Source of the DNA: Histoplasma ohiense
Taxonomy: Eukaryota > Ascomycota > Eurotiomycetes > Onygenales > Ajellomycetaceae
Reading direction: 5' to 3'
Assembly: GCA_017607445.1 (NCBI GenBank)
Contig: JAEVHH010000001.1
Span: 1,302,001 to 1,366,000 of the forward strand
Length of the DNA stretch: 64,000 nt
Position numbers and translations under genes: made by a program. This document shows, piece after piece, positions 1 to 11,405 of this stretch (positions are counted from its first letter, which is position 1; every line of letters begins with the position of its first letter). The notes beneath the pieces are model-generated. The model worked only from the letters and a program-made list of their open reading frames with translations. It had not been told where the DNA came from and made no database searches.

Positions 1-297
1 AGCACATCCAGGTCAACCAAGCTCCCAAGCAGCGACGACGCACTTACCGCGCGCACGGTCGTGTATGTTCTCTTTTCCCTCCGCAACTGCATCACAGCTT
101 CTCTGCACCATACATGTAAAGCTAATTCGTGATCCAATCTCTAGATTAACCCTTACATGTCCAGCCCATGCCACATCGAGCTCATCCTCACTGAAGGTAA
201 TGAAGAAGTGCAGAAGGCACCTACCGACCTTAGCAAGACTAGACTTTCGTCGAGACAACGGGGCGCTCAAATTCGACGGGCCATTACTGCAGCATAG
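1..297 (+). CDS. RPL17: 60S ribosomal protein L17 (uL22), 3' part
   Basis: This is the C-terminal part of the large-subunit ribosomal protein uL22, which lines the peptide exit tunnel of the 60S subunit. The visible exons are <1-62 and 145-297, joined in phase 0 across an 82-bp GT..AG intron (63-144). The joined frame reads through [20 protein letters not shown], a stretch nearly invariant in eukaryotic L17, then HIELILTEGNEEVQ and ends RRAITAA before TAG at 295-297. The start and first exons lie outside the window. The intron shows no box C/D or H/ACA signature that would mark a hosted snoRNA. The family call is firm because the intron falls inside the most conserved segment and the frame continues exactly. 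Confidence 0.93.
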
Positions 298-3200
298 GGG
301 AAATAAATCAAAACAAGCAAACAAAGGGAATTAAAAAGCGGCGCATTGAGGAATTTGTAGCTACTTCTTTTTGTTTGTTTCTTTTAACATGTCGATAAAG
401 ACGTAAAAGACAACAAACCTTATTATGCTGTTTATTTAATGGTAGCGAGTTCTTTTTCCCCCTCTCTCATTTCGTCTTATTCGTCCCTGTGTCATTGACA
501 TAGCCCCCACTGTCCTCTATGCTCTCCTTGTTTTTTTTTCTTCGCGTCCCTTTCCTCTCCTAATCTCTCTTCATGGTTGATGACCCAGGATTAAAAGGAA
601 TTTCCTCGTTTTACATCTGTCTCTCTCCAAGTAAGTTGCTCTGATTTGCGCGTTGTAGACATCTCAGCGGCAGTGCTTCCGTCATGAGATCTTTTACCAT
701 GGTCTCCTCAGCGCGACGGGTCCATGTGATGCGTACTGCATACATGTATATCAAAGCATGAGACAGTCGGGGCTGCCCACGTATAGGCCCACTCCGTTAT
801 ATCAGAATGCGGCGATTTCCTCGTTGACCCATTATGCCGTTCAGTTGAGACAAAATGGCTCAATATAAGACATGCTATACAAATATACTGCTGAAGAATC
901 TGTGGCACATTCTGGCTACACCTGGAGATTGAGTGGAGGAGAGACAGTACCTTCGAACCTATTACGAAGGTGCTCCCTACTCAGAAAGTATACGTATGTT
1001 CAGCGAGTCCGTAGATCTTATTTCTGACAGAAGTAACCATCTATACACATGCACGAATTCAAAGCAGGGATGTTAGCAATATGAGCTCTTAAATGTGCGT
1101 AAGCCATTATTGGTCAACCACTGAAAATCTTTAATTTACAAGGCGACATTCATTACCCTTCAATGCGTATAGAATCCCACCGGTTTGTGTACCTATCTTG
1201 CTTCGACATGCTTGAATATATCATCCTTTGGCCACTGCCAAAGATAGGGTAATGGGACCTTGTCACTTCTCCCTGCATCTAGAATTCGTGGGTGGGGTTG
1301 GCTGACTCCTATGTAGAAAGCAGCTATATCGGAGTAGATTCCCATGCTAACCTTATGTTAAAGTAGAAGTGCTTATGGCAGAATACAGTAAGTGGGCGCC
1401 TAGATATTAGGACCGCTCTTGATATTATATGTCATGAATTTTGGTTTGAACTATGTTAAGAAACATCGATATAGATGTGCACGTATAAATTTTGTTGAAC
1501 TAACGCTTACCTCCTTTACATGCATTAATCTACAATTTATTTTGTGTTTGAAATACAGATTTTTTCTGCTGGTAATTTCCACAACGGACTCTGTAGAGGT
1601 GGATTTGTATCAGCCAATTTTGTCATAGAAATATTGCAAAATTCTCGTCGATAAAACGGAATGCGAGGGTGCACCGATGCTCATTAGTTAGCTGATGACA
1701 GCGGTTGCTGTAGCCTAAACTTTTGACTGCGACGAGAAATCGCTTTCCTGTCAGCAGTAGTTCTAGTTACACGGACGGCAGCTCGTGGATTTCACGCGAC
1801 GCGGCTGTTCCGAGTGCAACCTGTTCGTTGGCGCAGATTTTGTGGACCCTTTTACAATTGTGGCGGAAGACTGCACAAAAGGGGTCTTGAGATGGAACAA
1901 CCCAAATATAACATAGCTTGCTGTTTCACAGATCTCAGAGGAAGTCCTGCGTGAGTTAAAAGCTCCATCATTTTTTGTTTTCATTGAAAAATAGGTCCAT
2001 TAACTGATGATGTCATGGAGAAAGGGAGAAACCTAAAATAAGCTTAAAGTGCCAAGACATCTAGCGTGGAAACGGGGCTCAAAATAAGAAAGCCGAGTCA
2101 GGAACCTTCGATGAGTGCCACATACGGTGTGATAAGCCACTCGCAACATTAACAGCGGTCTGTGATGCTGCTTTTTAAAATGAGCCCATCAACTTTTCTC
2201 GAGAGCTAGGAGGAGAGGTATTTACTAACAACGATTCAGGCGTTCCGGTCTTCCATAAGAGGTGTTACGGACTTCTTATTTCCGCAGAAAGGGACGCAAG
2301 TGTAATTTGATGGCAATAATCCGGCTTCCTAATCCTGTGGGTTCGCGGGGATTCGAGGAAATGTTGTAAGTAACTGACAGAATCCCACCTCTTGGCTGTG
2401 ACAGGACACTAGCACGTATCCATATTCAGCCTGCTCGTGTAATTTCAGCAGTTGATAATCTCACATGTTTAGAAATGCTTTTGTTATTCTGAATGTTTAA
2501 TCACACTGGGGATTGTGCTACCATGTGCACGGAGTATTTGCTGTTCCTCGTCAGAAGAATTATTGGAAACTCACACCGTTTCCTTTTATGAGTTTGGCAT
2601 GGTGGAGTGGCACGATAAAAAAATGAACCATTCTCCTTGGTATGAACATTGACAACCACAGAGGCACTTAGTTAAGGAGGTTCAGCTCAACACCTTAAAA
2701 CTCATATATTTCCAGCCCTAACATGTTTAATCAAGGAGAATTGCATGACCGTCTTCTCCCAGAGGAGTTCGGCATCATCATTTATTTACTAAAGAGTGTT
2801 TTTAACGCAATGTTACCCAACTTGACTTTTGCATTTATCTCTCCGGTGAGTAATTGTCAGATGGATGAAAAACTTATATACCAGTCTCTTATATACCATA
2901 TCTTAAAATGGTTACCTTACTTGAAATATTGGCCCCTTTGATGCAGTGGTAAATCCCCATAGGAATGCGTCTCGACCCCAACTTTGTTGACATGTAAGTT
3001 CTCATCATGAACATCGTCATTTTGAACATATGTGGGGAGATAAAATTTCCTGTTGAATTCCATTGCCCGTATAACCCCCACGAGCCCCCAAGACTACAAT
3101 TGTCTTTCAACTTGTTTCAAGTCCAGGTAGTTTTTGCCTGGATTCTCCACATCCCCTGACGTGGGGGTTGTTTTCCAGAACCTCTGCGGGGTAGAAGAAG

Positions 3201-3579
3201 GCGGAGAATTTCAATCATTGGACGAAAGGTCCATGAGTTACATGCAAAGACAGACCACCGTCTAAGAGTTTCATCAGACTTGCAGATCGGTGTTCCTGTC
3301 GGTGTGACCTGGATGTTACCTATCTGGGCCTTACCCCGGATAACGGGAGCACCCCCACGCCTGGTGGAGCTCTGCTAGCACCTTAGCTGCATACGACATT
3401 TTTTTGTCGCACAGCTTGCTTCGCTGTGTCACAATCCACTTACTGAATGCCGAAGCTATGGGTCCTTCACTATTTTCAAACAGCCTTTCCTATAAAAGGC
3501 CAACAATGCCTGTGCTACTCGATGCAAATGCAAGCAACAGCTGCCCCATCACTTAGGCTTTTCTCCTTGCGCAGAAGCA
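298..3579. other. Intergenic stretch, no supported gene
   Basis: About 3.3 kb between the uL22 gene and the GH20 gene. Open frames here are short (about 75 codons or fewer), unlike any family I know, and cannot be joined by good splice signals. T-rich DNA around 480-560 fits a ribosomal-protein 3' flank. Two small inverted repeats are visible: 949-955 with 965-971 (ACCTTCG/CGAAGGT) and a TCCAGG/CCTGGA hairpin near 3122-3141. The last few hundred bases should hold the promoter of the GH20 gene. I see no transposon coding remnant. Confidence 0.6.
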
Positions 3580-5826
3580 ATGATGCGTCTACTATTGCCC
3601 TTGCTTGCCACTGCTATCGCAGCGCTACAAACCCTACCACCCGTGGATTGGCCTGGCAGTGACAACACACCCGGGTCTGGCTTCTCAATATCGGAAGCCC
3701 CCAAAACGGTGTATATCGATGAGAAGTTTTCGGAACGAAGAGATGAAAATGGATTGACCCTCATCCCGCCCTCCGGTTATGAATTTGCGGAAACCTTTCT
3801 CTCGGATCTGGAGCAAGCTACTGGCGAAAAATGGACCCTTCAGCGCATAAAAGAGGTGCCTAGCGATGCCAAAGGCATTATTCTAGGAGGGTTCAGACAA
3901 GATGCTGATTCATTGACTTACGAGGACGGTACTAAGTCGGAGGAGGGTTATGAGCTGGAAATCAAGAGTGGTCAGGTCTTTGTTGGTGGGACTGGCGCCC
4001 GTGGAATGTACTGGGGCACCCATACACTCTTACAACTATTGCTTGTACATGGCGAAAAGGAGATCCCGGCTGGCCGGATTGTCGATGCCCCAGCTTATGC
4101 AAGTCGTGGGTACCTGCTCGATGCCGGACGGAAGTGGTACACACCATCTTTCCTGAAGGAACTTTGCACATACGCATCATTCTTCAAGATATCTGAATTC
4201 CAATACCACAGCAGTGATAACTATCCACTAAACCGAGGGCTCAATGATACGTGGTATGAAGTATACTCCCAGTTCTCACTACATCCTGAGAACGAGGAAT
4301 TGAAAGGCGTCATTCAGCGCGCGAATGAAACTCTTTCTCGAGCGGATTTCGAAGACCTCCAGCAGCACTGTGCTCGTCGTGGCGTCACAATCATTCCAGA
4401 GATCGAAGCACCGGGACACTGTCTCTTCCTCACCAAATGGAAACCAGAGCTTGCATTAAAGAAGAAGGACTTGTTGGATCTAACTAATCCCGATTCAATC
4501 CCACTCGTTAAATCTATCTGGGAAGAATTCCTCCCATGGTTCCAGACGAAGGAAGTGCATATCGGTGCTGATGAGTATGATCCTACTCTTGCGGACGTCT
4601 ACATCCACTTTGTCAATGAGATGGCCAAGTTTGTTAAATCGAAATCCGGAAAAGATATTCGTATCTGGGGGACTTACGAGCCTTCCGATGACATGACTAT
4701 CTCTAAAGATATTATTATTCAGCATTGGCAGTATGGCCAATCCGACCCCATCCTTTTGAATAAAGATGGATATCGATACATAAACTCCGAAGACTGGTGG
4801 GGATACATGTCCTTGAAGAGTGACCACACCCCTATCTTCCCGGCAACCTACCCACAATTTTTTAATAACACACGGACTTTGAACTTCGCCAACAAACCAG
4901 ACTGGCAATGGGAGCCATCACTTTTCAATCCAGTAAACGTGACGGAACAGGTTAAGCCCGGCGCGAAGGGGAATAAAGGTGCTATAATTGCAGCCTGGAA
5001 TGACAATGGGCCATTTGCCACCACGCAACTTGAGGCATTTTACGCGATGAGGAATGGCATACCTGTTGTTGCTGCTAGAATGTGGGCCGGTTCGCGAGGT
5101 AATCGTCTTGATGCCGAGACATTGTCAGCAACCATTGAGCTCCTCACGAACCGTGTGCCAGGCCAAAACCTTGACCGGCGATTGCCCTCCGAAAAGGGAG
5201 ACGAAAAGGCAGGTGATACGCTCTTAGAATGGAGCCGCGAAAAGGGCTCGAAGAAATTAGGGCAAGGGAGCAAAGGGATGAACTACACCCTGATTCTCGA
5301 CGTTACAGGCCCCTTTAAGCTGGCTTCTGATGATACATCCCTCTCCCTCGACGACGGTGGAAATCTCGTCTTCAATTCCGACAACTGGGCTTACCCACTC
5401 CGCTCCGTCGCAGAGGGTGATGGATACGATCCTGGTCATCCAGGTCGCATCTGGACAAATGTTACTAGTTCCACGCATAAGGCTGTCACAGTTCCCCTGA
5501 CTTCGCAACTGACGATTAAAACGGACGTAATTGGTGGAAGCAGAGTGTGGATTGATGGAAAATTCAGCGGCCGATTTGAAGTTTATATTTATGGCGGAAA
5601 GAATACGCTCTTCTCGTGGAACCAGATGGCGCTAGTTGCCCCACTTGATACGATTGAAGGTGATGGTTTGAAGCGTTTGACACTCAAGAAGGATATAAAG
5701 GACGCTCCAGACGCTCCTGATGACCCTGAACATCCCTCAAGAAGTAATCGGGTTAGCTCTGGTCTGAATGCGATGGGTCTTTGGGCCTGCAGCTTTATCC
5801 TGATGGGCGTCTCTCTCTTGCTATGA
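3580..5826 (+). CDS. GPI-anchored GH20 beta-N-acetylhexosaminidase-like protein
   Basis: A single-exon gene for 748 residues of glycoside hydrolase family 20, enzymes that release terminal N-acetylhexosamines from chitin oligomers or glycans by substrate-assisted catalysis. Seen: a signal peptide (residues 1-16, hydrophobic, MMRLLLPLLATAIAA); a GH20b-like N-terminal domain to about residue 165 with GGTGARGMYWGTHTLLQLL; the TIM-barrel domain beginning at SRGYLLDAGRKWY; PEIEAPGH; and the catalytic pair in HIGADEYD (H327, D331, E332). There is a beta-rich tail from about 560 to 700. The last 18 residues are hydrophobic after a small-residue stretch, as in GPI-anchored wall proteins. Start: two consecutive ATGs at 3580 directly precede the signal peptide. 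Substrate is not determinable; a wall or surface location is inferred from the two termini. It is longer than a typical secreted NagA-type enzyme (about 600). Confidence 0.88.
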   Translation: MMRLLLPLLATAIAALQTLPPVDWPGSDNTPGSGFSISEAPKTVYIDEKFSERRDENGLTLIPPSGYEFAETFLSDLEQATGEKWTLQRIKEVPSDAKGIILGGFRQDADSLTYEDGTKSEEGYELEIKSGQVFVGGTGARGMYWGTHTLLQLLLVHGEKEIPAGRIVDAPAYASRGYLLDAGRKWYTPSFLKELCTYASFFKISEFQYHSSDNYPLNRGLNDTWYEVYSQFSLHPENEELKGVIQRANETLSRADFEDLQQHCARRGVTIIPEIEAPGHCLFLTKWKPELALKKKDLLDLTNPDSIPLVKSIWEEFLPWFQTKEVHIGADEYDPTLADVYIHFVNEMAKFVKSKSGKDIRIWGTYEPSDDMTISKDIIIQHWQYGQSDPILLNKDGYRYINSEDWWGYMSLKSDHTPIFPATYPQFFNNTRTLNFANKPDWQWEPSLFNPVNVTEQVKPGAKGNKGAIIAAWNDNGPFATTQLEAFYAMRNGIPVVAARMWAGSRGNRLDAETLSATIELLTNRVPGQNLDRRLPSEKGDEKAGDTLLEWSREKGSKKLGQGSKGMNYTLILDVTGPFKLASDDTSLSLDDGGNLVFNSDNWAYPLRSVAEGDGYDPGHPGRIWTNVTSSTHKAVTVPLTSQLTIKTDVIGGSRVWIDGKFSGRFEVYIYGGKNTLFSWNQMALVAPLDTIEGDGLKRLTLKKDIKDAPDAPDDPEHPSRSNRVSSGLNAMGLWACSFILMGVSLLL

Positions 5827-6214
5827 GAATCACGAAGCATTGAATGCTAAGAGACTTCAAGTGAACATATTTTTTGGGCGGTTTGTCGTGGTGTCTTGTA
5901 TAGTTGACTAGTTCGCTTCTCCAAACAACAGTAATTGAGATATCTAATAAGATACCCTTGTACCCTAGTTCTCAACATCCCGATATTGTTTTAGTATTAT
6001 GGCGCTGACACCAAGAATGGCCAGCTCCTCCTGGGAAATCAAGTTTCGTTGGAAAGAGTTTTAATCGCAACACCTTGTTGCCACAAGCTTGTATGAAAGG
6101 AAATTCCGTTTGCGATGCAGGCTGCGGTTCAACTGGAGCGAGTTTTCGGTGGTCTTCACTGCCAGAAGCCGCGTTGGCCAAAATTCTAGAGTGAGTTAAC
6201 TGAAAGTCTCGAAT

Positions 6215-6230
6215 TGTACTGTACAGTACA
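6215..6230. repeat. Perfect 16-bp palindrome TGTACTGTACAGTACA
   Basis: The 16 bases read identically on both strands. The core GTAC/TGTACA recurs in other intergenic regions of the window, for example near 20849, 38655, 41611 and 44332. It could be a dimeric factor site or simply a common low-information palindrome; the sequence alone does not tell. Confidence 0.75.
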
Positions 6231-6343
6231 TTTTGATGGAAAGGCTTAATCAATGACATCCCTGAGAGTGTGCCGGCAGCCACCTCAGTGGGCTTTTGGG
6301 ACCTTTTTTTTGCTATTCTCGATGACAACACAAAGGCTGTTGA

Positions 6344-6367
6344 AATATATATATATATATATATATA
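6344..6367. repeat. (TA)n microsatellite
   Basis: Uninterrupted AT/TA dinucleotide repeat of about 24 bases in the 3' flank of the GH20 gene. Confidence 0.95.
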
Positions 6368-7429
6368 ATATCAACAATAAAAAAAGAGTTCAGCAATTTT
6401 CTCCTGCTGGACGTCAGGAATATTTAGGGAGTCGCGCCCACAAGGGAGCTCTGCATCTGGGTTTCGACGGCGCAAATAAAAGCAGGATGTTCGCCCGCTT
6501 CATTCAGGGAAACACTCGGCAGCAAACTTAGCAGTTAACATTGAACTGCTATTATGAACAAGTTCCGGATGACTGATTGCGTATCCACAATAAGAATGGA
6601 TTACTTAGTCACTATCTCCATGCCATTAATAAATAGTCCTTGCCAATCCCCTTTCACTGTTCGCATCAACTCTTCTTTAGTTCTGTCTGGTGAGCAAAAT
6701 CCCCCCAAAACTACAATCAAGTTTGCGTGAGGATTGAATTACAGTCGATTTGCCATCATTGACTGTTCTGGTCAGATGAATTGCTGGTGTTGCGTGGTGT
6801 TATTCGGAGGTTCTTGACATGTGCAGAGCAAGCCGTTGCTCTCTATCCAGTCATCGTTAACTATCCATGACAAGACGCCCGTTATCACCCAAAAATTCAC
6901 ATTTGATTGCTTGACACTCCTGCATGTTTTTGGCTAGGGCTAAATATCGCAGACTCTATCGTAACTTAGCACATCATAGTCATTTGGGTTCTATCTTTAT
7001 CACCGCACCAAAGGCTGACAATATATTATGGAGGATCGGGGTGTGGAGTGGCCCCTCGCGGCAACGAACAAATTATTTTCGCTGCAATCCCGCCAATCTC
7101 GCATGCTCTTAAATTTTATATCTGCGAACAAAGAAAACATTTTTTTGCCTCGACACACTGTCGCTTCGTTCAGCATTCCCCGAAAATATAGAACTACCCC
7201 AAGACGCAGCGTATCCCCAACTTAATTAACTCTTGGAGAAGACATTGATGAAGTTTCAGGTACTCTCTCACCCCAGGTTCGAACTAGTCTCAAGTGCTTA
7301 TTCTGCTTGCCAGGGACCTGGATTCTTCAGATGAAATCAAATGTTTAGCTTATTGTCCTCCAATTATTTCCCCTCATCACATCGTGGCCCTTATCAACTG
7401 CGTATAAAGTGACTACTTCCGCCTCCGAG

Positions 7430-8476
7430 ATGCCGTCCGCAACCGAGAATCTCGCGATCCCTCTGGGTTCGCTTGTTCTCGTTACTGGCGCCAACGGCTT
7501 CATTGCCAGTCATGTCATTGACCAGCTGCTCCAAGCCAATTTCCGTGTGCGCGGCACAGTACGCAAACTCACCACGGGCCTTTGGCTGAGTGACTACTTC
7601 TGCTCAAAATATGGGCCCGGGAAATTCGACCTCGTCGAAGTGCCCGACATGGCCGTTCCACACGCCTACGATGAAGCCGTAAAAGGTGCATCCGGGCTCA
7701 TCCACGTCGCAACTCCTGTCCTGGTCACCTATGACCCCAACGAAGGCATCCCCATGGTCACCAACGGCACCGTCAACATACTCGAGTCCGCTCGAAAAGA
7801 ACCATTGATGAAAAGAGTGGTGTTGACATCCTCATCCACCGCCGCCGCGAGCCCACAGCCAAATGTGGAATTCACAATGGATGCAGGGACGTGGAATGAA
7901 GATATCGTGCGAGCCGCGTGGGCTCCGCCGCCGTACGAAGGTTGGCAAAGGCGACATAACGTCTACGCAGCGAGCAAGACGGAGGGGGAGAAAATAGCAT
8001 GGAAATGGGTGAGAGACAACCAGCCCGATTTCGTGCTCAATACGGTCCTGCCCAATGCGAACTTTGGCAAGATGCTTAGCTCGCAGCATCAGGGGTTTCG
8101 GTCGACAGCGGGCTGGGTGAAAGCTGTCTGGGAGGGGTTTAGGGGTCAATATGCGGACGAGGTATTTAATAAACCGCAGTATTATGTTAATGTGCGGGAT
8201 AATGCGCTGGTACATGTTGCGGCATTGATATATGAGGATGTGCGCGCCGAGCGGTTATTTGCGTTTGCACAGCCGTATAATTGGAACGATGTACTGGCAG
8301 CGATGAGGAAGTTATATCCGGATAGACAGTTTATTGATGATCTTCCGGGTCTGGGCAGAGACTTGAGCAAGGTTACAAATCAAGGAGCGGAGGATTTGCT
8401 GAAGAGGATCTCAGGAAGGGGTTGGACGGGTTTTGAGCAAACCATCAAAGAGGCGACGGAGGACTTTATTATTTAG
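7430..8476 (+). CDS. NAD(P)-dependent extended SDR reductase (aldehyde reductase / Gre2-like)
   Basis: Single exon, 348 residues from the ATG at 7430. The open frame runs 7 codons further upstream but only to a GTG, so the ATG is preferred. It is an extended short-chain dehydrogenase/reductase of the dihydroflavonol-4-reductase / methylglyoxal-reductase (Gre2) type, cytosolic. Seen: the Rossmann motif VTGANGFIASHV (TGxxGxxA), the cofactor loop VRGTVRK, HVATPV, LTSSSTAAA, and the catalytic Tyr-Lys in YAASKTEGEK. The C-terminal half is variable and would set the substrate, probably an aldehyde, ketone or secondary-metabolite intermediate. No signal peptide or membrane span. It does not sit in a visible biosynthetic cluster, so its pathway is unknown. 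Confidence 0.88.
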   Translation: MPSATENLAIPLGSLVLVTGANGFIASHVIDQLLQANFRVRGTVRKLTTGLWLSDYFCSKYGPGKFDLVEVPDMAVPHAYDEAVKGASGLIHVATPVLVTYDPNEGIPMVTNGTVNILESARKEPLMKRVVLTSSSTAAASPQPNVEFTMDAGTWNEDIVRAAWAPPPYEGWQRRHNVYAASKTEGEKIAWKWVRDNQPDFVLNTVLPNANFGKMLSSQHQGFRSTAGWVKAVWEGFRGQYADEVFNKPQYYVNVRDNALVHVAALIYEDVRAERLFAFAQPYNWNDVLAAMRKLYPDRQFIDDLPGLGRDLSKVTNQGAEDLLKRISGRGWTGFEQTIKEATEDFII

Positions 8477-8897
8477 TTTTAGTTTTAGTTTTTTCTTTCT
8501 TTCTTTCTTTTTTTCCTTTTTGGTAGGATTTCACGATTTACAATTTTGACGTGGGGAAACAAGCGTTGGCGATTACGTCTTTATACAGTCTGCTCGTTGA
8601 TTAACGAAACGGCGAGGGGCATTCAAGTGGTGCCTGGTGTGTTTGGGACCATGTTATTAGGATGAAGCCCAATATCGATCGGTGTAGTGATTTGCGTGTA
8701 ATGATGTGCGATAACGATATGAACTTCTTTATAGGAATATTCCCAGGTTGTAAATTGGGTATGTAAAGACGGTGAGTACGCGAGAAGATAGAGAAAGCCA
8801 ACTCCGTATTTCATATTAGAAAAAGAAAGAAGGATGCGTCAGAATTCAGAAAACCCAATCTAATTCTGACTTGAACCCATTAATGCTCTAATTCCCA
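8477..8897. other. Convergent 3' flank, no gene
   Basis: About 420 bp between the stop codons of two converging genes. It begins with TTTTAG and TTTC repeats just after the SDR stop. No coding signal. Confidence 0.6.
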
Positions 8898-10544
8898 TTA
8901 GGAGCCCCGGACCTCTCCGGAATCTGCCTCTACATCATTATCCTCATCCTCATCCTCATCCTCGATAGTTTCAACCACTAGATTACCCCCTCTGCCGATT
9001 GTTTCTCCAATAGAGCCACCAGCCTCGATTTCGTATGGTACACGAGGCATAGGCGAAACAAGGCGGAAGCCGTATTTATGTTCAAAGCCTTCGGGAGGTT
9101 GCACGTTCCCGGATCCAGAGGCATTTGCCTCCCCTCCATCTGTGCGTAACACGTCATAACATTCAACAAATGCATACAATTCCTCAATACCCGTGGAGGC
9201 TGAGAATCGTCGAACCACTCTGTCACCCGATGCTAGGCGGATACTCAAGCGAACGGCGTTCTTATCGATCGCAGGAGGTTCATTTGGGATCGACTGCGCC
9301 CTCCACTGTTTCCATTGCTCTAAGTCGTTCGCGAGTTTTTCGGCCGCCGCCTTTTTTTCTTGCGCTTCCTTCTCTGCACGCTGGCGGGCCGCTTCCGCCT
9401 CTTGCCGCTTTCGAGCGCGCTCCCTATCCTGCGCAAGCGACCGTTGATATGCGGAGTCCTGCTCTTGGCGAATCGTCCGCGAGGCTTGCTGTTCGGCTCT
9501 CGTAGCTCGCACACGGTCGAGTAGAGGTTGGCTCTGGGTAATCGCTGAACGGAGTTTCTCAATAACTTCAGCTGGCGTTGTCGGGCCAGGGGCCTTCGTT
9601 ATTATGGACATCGCAGATGAAGAAACGCTTGGGTTGTGCACTATTAGCCCGAAAAATGGAAATTTGGTACATCCAAGGCTGCTTGCAACCTGGTATGTTT
9701 CGGAGTCCCGAACATTGCCAGCCCAAACCATGATCTTGTTGGCCGGATCGTTAATGAAATCCACAACCTCCGTCGACAGAAGGGTCTCTCGGACCCAACT
9801 GCTGGTAAGGTCATGTTCTGGAGACAGCAGGATAACAAGTAGGTACTTTAGCTCTTGGTGGGCCTTTTCCATAGCCATGTTATATCCATTGTCAAGAAAT
9901 GGGATGGAATGGCTTCCATATTCTTCTTCAAATTCTCGGATGAACCGGAGAGCAGTGTCTTTTGGGCCCAATGGCCTCCGCCCACTTGTATCTCGTCTAT
10001 ATCCTTGCGCACCCCAACTCGAAATGGTATTCAGCAGACGTGGGAGGAACGGGAAAATTGTCCCAAGGAGTCCGAATGAGCTGGAAAGCAATCTGTAAAG
10101 CAGGTTGAAAGGCGTGAAGAGTATGGCAAGCAAAAATGGAGGGCGATAGGTTGGTGTTGTTATTCGCTGCGCCAGTTCAGTTGTGCGCCCTGGGGAAAGA
10201 GTGCGGAGGGGGATATCGTCATCGCCGTTCATTAGATTCTGGAGAGTTCGGGGTGGCCGCGCTGGAGGGTTATTTAGGGCAGCTTGTGCTTCTGCGACAA
10301 GGTCCGGGCCATCACCATCGAAAAATTTGGTGACCGCGATCTATCATGAATTATCAGACACTCCATCCTAGCTTTGGTCATAGTAGATCTTGAGGGTTAA
10401 CATTACCTGTGTATTCCATTCGGATCGTTGGAGAAGTTGGATAGCAGCGGATTCTTCCCCACCGGTAATGGCAATAAACGTTTGGAGGGCATTTTGCTGG
10501 CTCGAAGATAGCTGAGAAAGATCGACCTCTTCGGTTGGCATCAT
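8898..10544 (-). CDS. UBA-UAS-UBX domain protein, FAF2/UBXD8 (Ucp10) type
   Basis: Two exons, complement(8898..10340, 10407..10544), 526 residues. Exon 1 encodes a UBA-like segment (MMPTEEVDLSQLSSSQQNAL to LLQRSEWNTQ). The 66-bp intron is in phase 0 and keeps the frame into IAVTKFFDGDGPDL. Domains in order: UBA-like 1-55; a strongly hydrophobic hairpin about 113-150 (PPFLLAILFTPFNLLYRLL) that would insert in the ER or lipid-droplet monolayer; a thioredoxin-like UAS domain about 180-300; a long charged coiled coil about 310-385; and a UBX domain about 405-500 for Cdc48/p97 binding. It ends in an acidic tail. Family role: recruits Cdc48 to ERAD substrates and lipid droplets. The gene is divergent from PAN3. 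The acidic C-terminus of D/E repeats is encoded by a (TCCTCA) run. Confidence 0.88.
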
Positions 10545-11405
10545 GGCAACGTGATCGAAGTTCCATTCAATGATCTCAGCGATGGTTGAAATTCAGCTGG
10601 TTTAATTCATCAAGGTCTAAATGTCGTCATCCATGGAGACAAGGAGGAGTGGGGATTTAAGGGAAAATGGAGTAAATTTCGTTAAAATAATAGTTAGGGT
10701 AATAGGAATATGGCTCTGTCAAATATGCAGCTCGTAGGGATAGGAAGAAGACAGAAAGCCCAGGCTGGAGGGGGATTGTATCGGAACGTCTCCACGACGA
10801 GACAGTGCGTGAGGCTGCATCCGGTCCAGTTTCACTAGATGAGTTGACTTGGTCGAATTATGAGTTACCTAAACATGGTTGATTCCGTTTTAGAGGGATC
10901 ACAACGTATGGTATTGTAATATTGTTCCAGAAGCCCTCAGGGTTGCATACAATACCGCGCATCAAGCCACTGGGCTGGGCGTGTACCGTATTGTACTGGG
11001 CGCTTTTCCACTGGTCCAGGCCTGACTCAGCCCAAGTCCACTGACCACCCTGCTTGATCTCGGCATCAGGCGCGCACAGCTCGTCGCGGATTCGTGTGCG
11101 TGTTAACCCCCGACATCATCTTGCGGCCGATACCGTTGCGACTTGCACTTCCCTCTGTCCTTTCCTTCGAGTTCTATCGCGCAGTCTTCGCCCCGCTAAT
11201 TTCCGATCCCCAAATGCTATCCTCGATGACCGTGATCAACCGCCCGTGTCATGGATAGCACGCAGTGAGTTGGGTAACCCCTCAGTGACGGCCTATCTGG
11301 AATGCCTCTCATTGCGGTAGCTTCTAAACGTTCCGATTTGGTGGACTCTGCTTCTCTCGGGTCAATGGAGTCTGCTTGGTGCTGAGCTGTGCCGGATCTG
11401 CAGTT
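10545..11405. promoter_or_regulatory. Divergent intergenic region shared by the UBX gene and PAN3
   Basis: About 860 bp separates the two start codons, so it must hold both promoters. No TATA box is clearly placed. Short CT-rich blocks precede the PAN3 ATG. I see no conserved gene inside; the 88-codon frame at 11054-11320 has no recognisable content. Confidence 0.5.

Larger units (their letters stand above)
5827..7429. other. Intergenic stretch between GH20 and SDR genes
   Basis: About 1.6 kb without a credible gene. It holds a TA dinucleotide run at 6344-6367, a perfect 16-bp palindrome at 6215-6230, and AT-rich DNA. A TATAAA-like hexamer lies at 7403-7408, very close to the ATG of the next gene. 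Short open frames at 5972-6331 and 6253-6531 show no recognisable family. Confidence 0.6.

Noticed and set aside
7264..7275. GGTTCGAAC-like word resembling a tRNA B box
   Set aside because: No matching A box, anticodon stem or acceptor-stem pairing could be drawn around it.
9604..10098. 164-codon plus-strand frame
   Set aside because: Antisense shadow of the UBX-domain gene.
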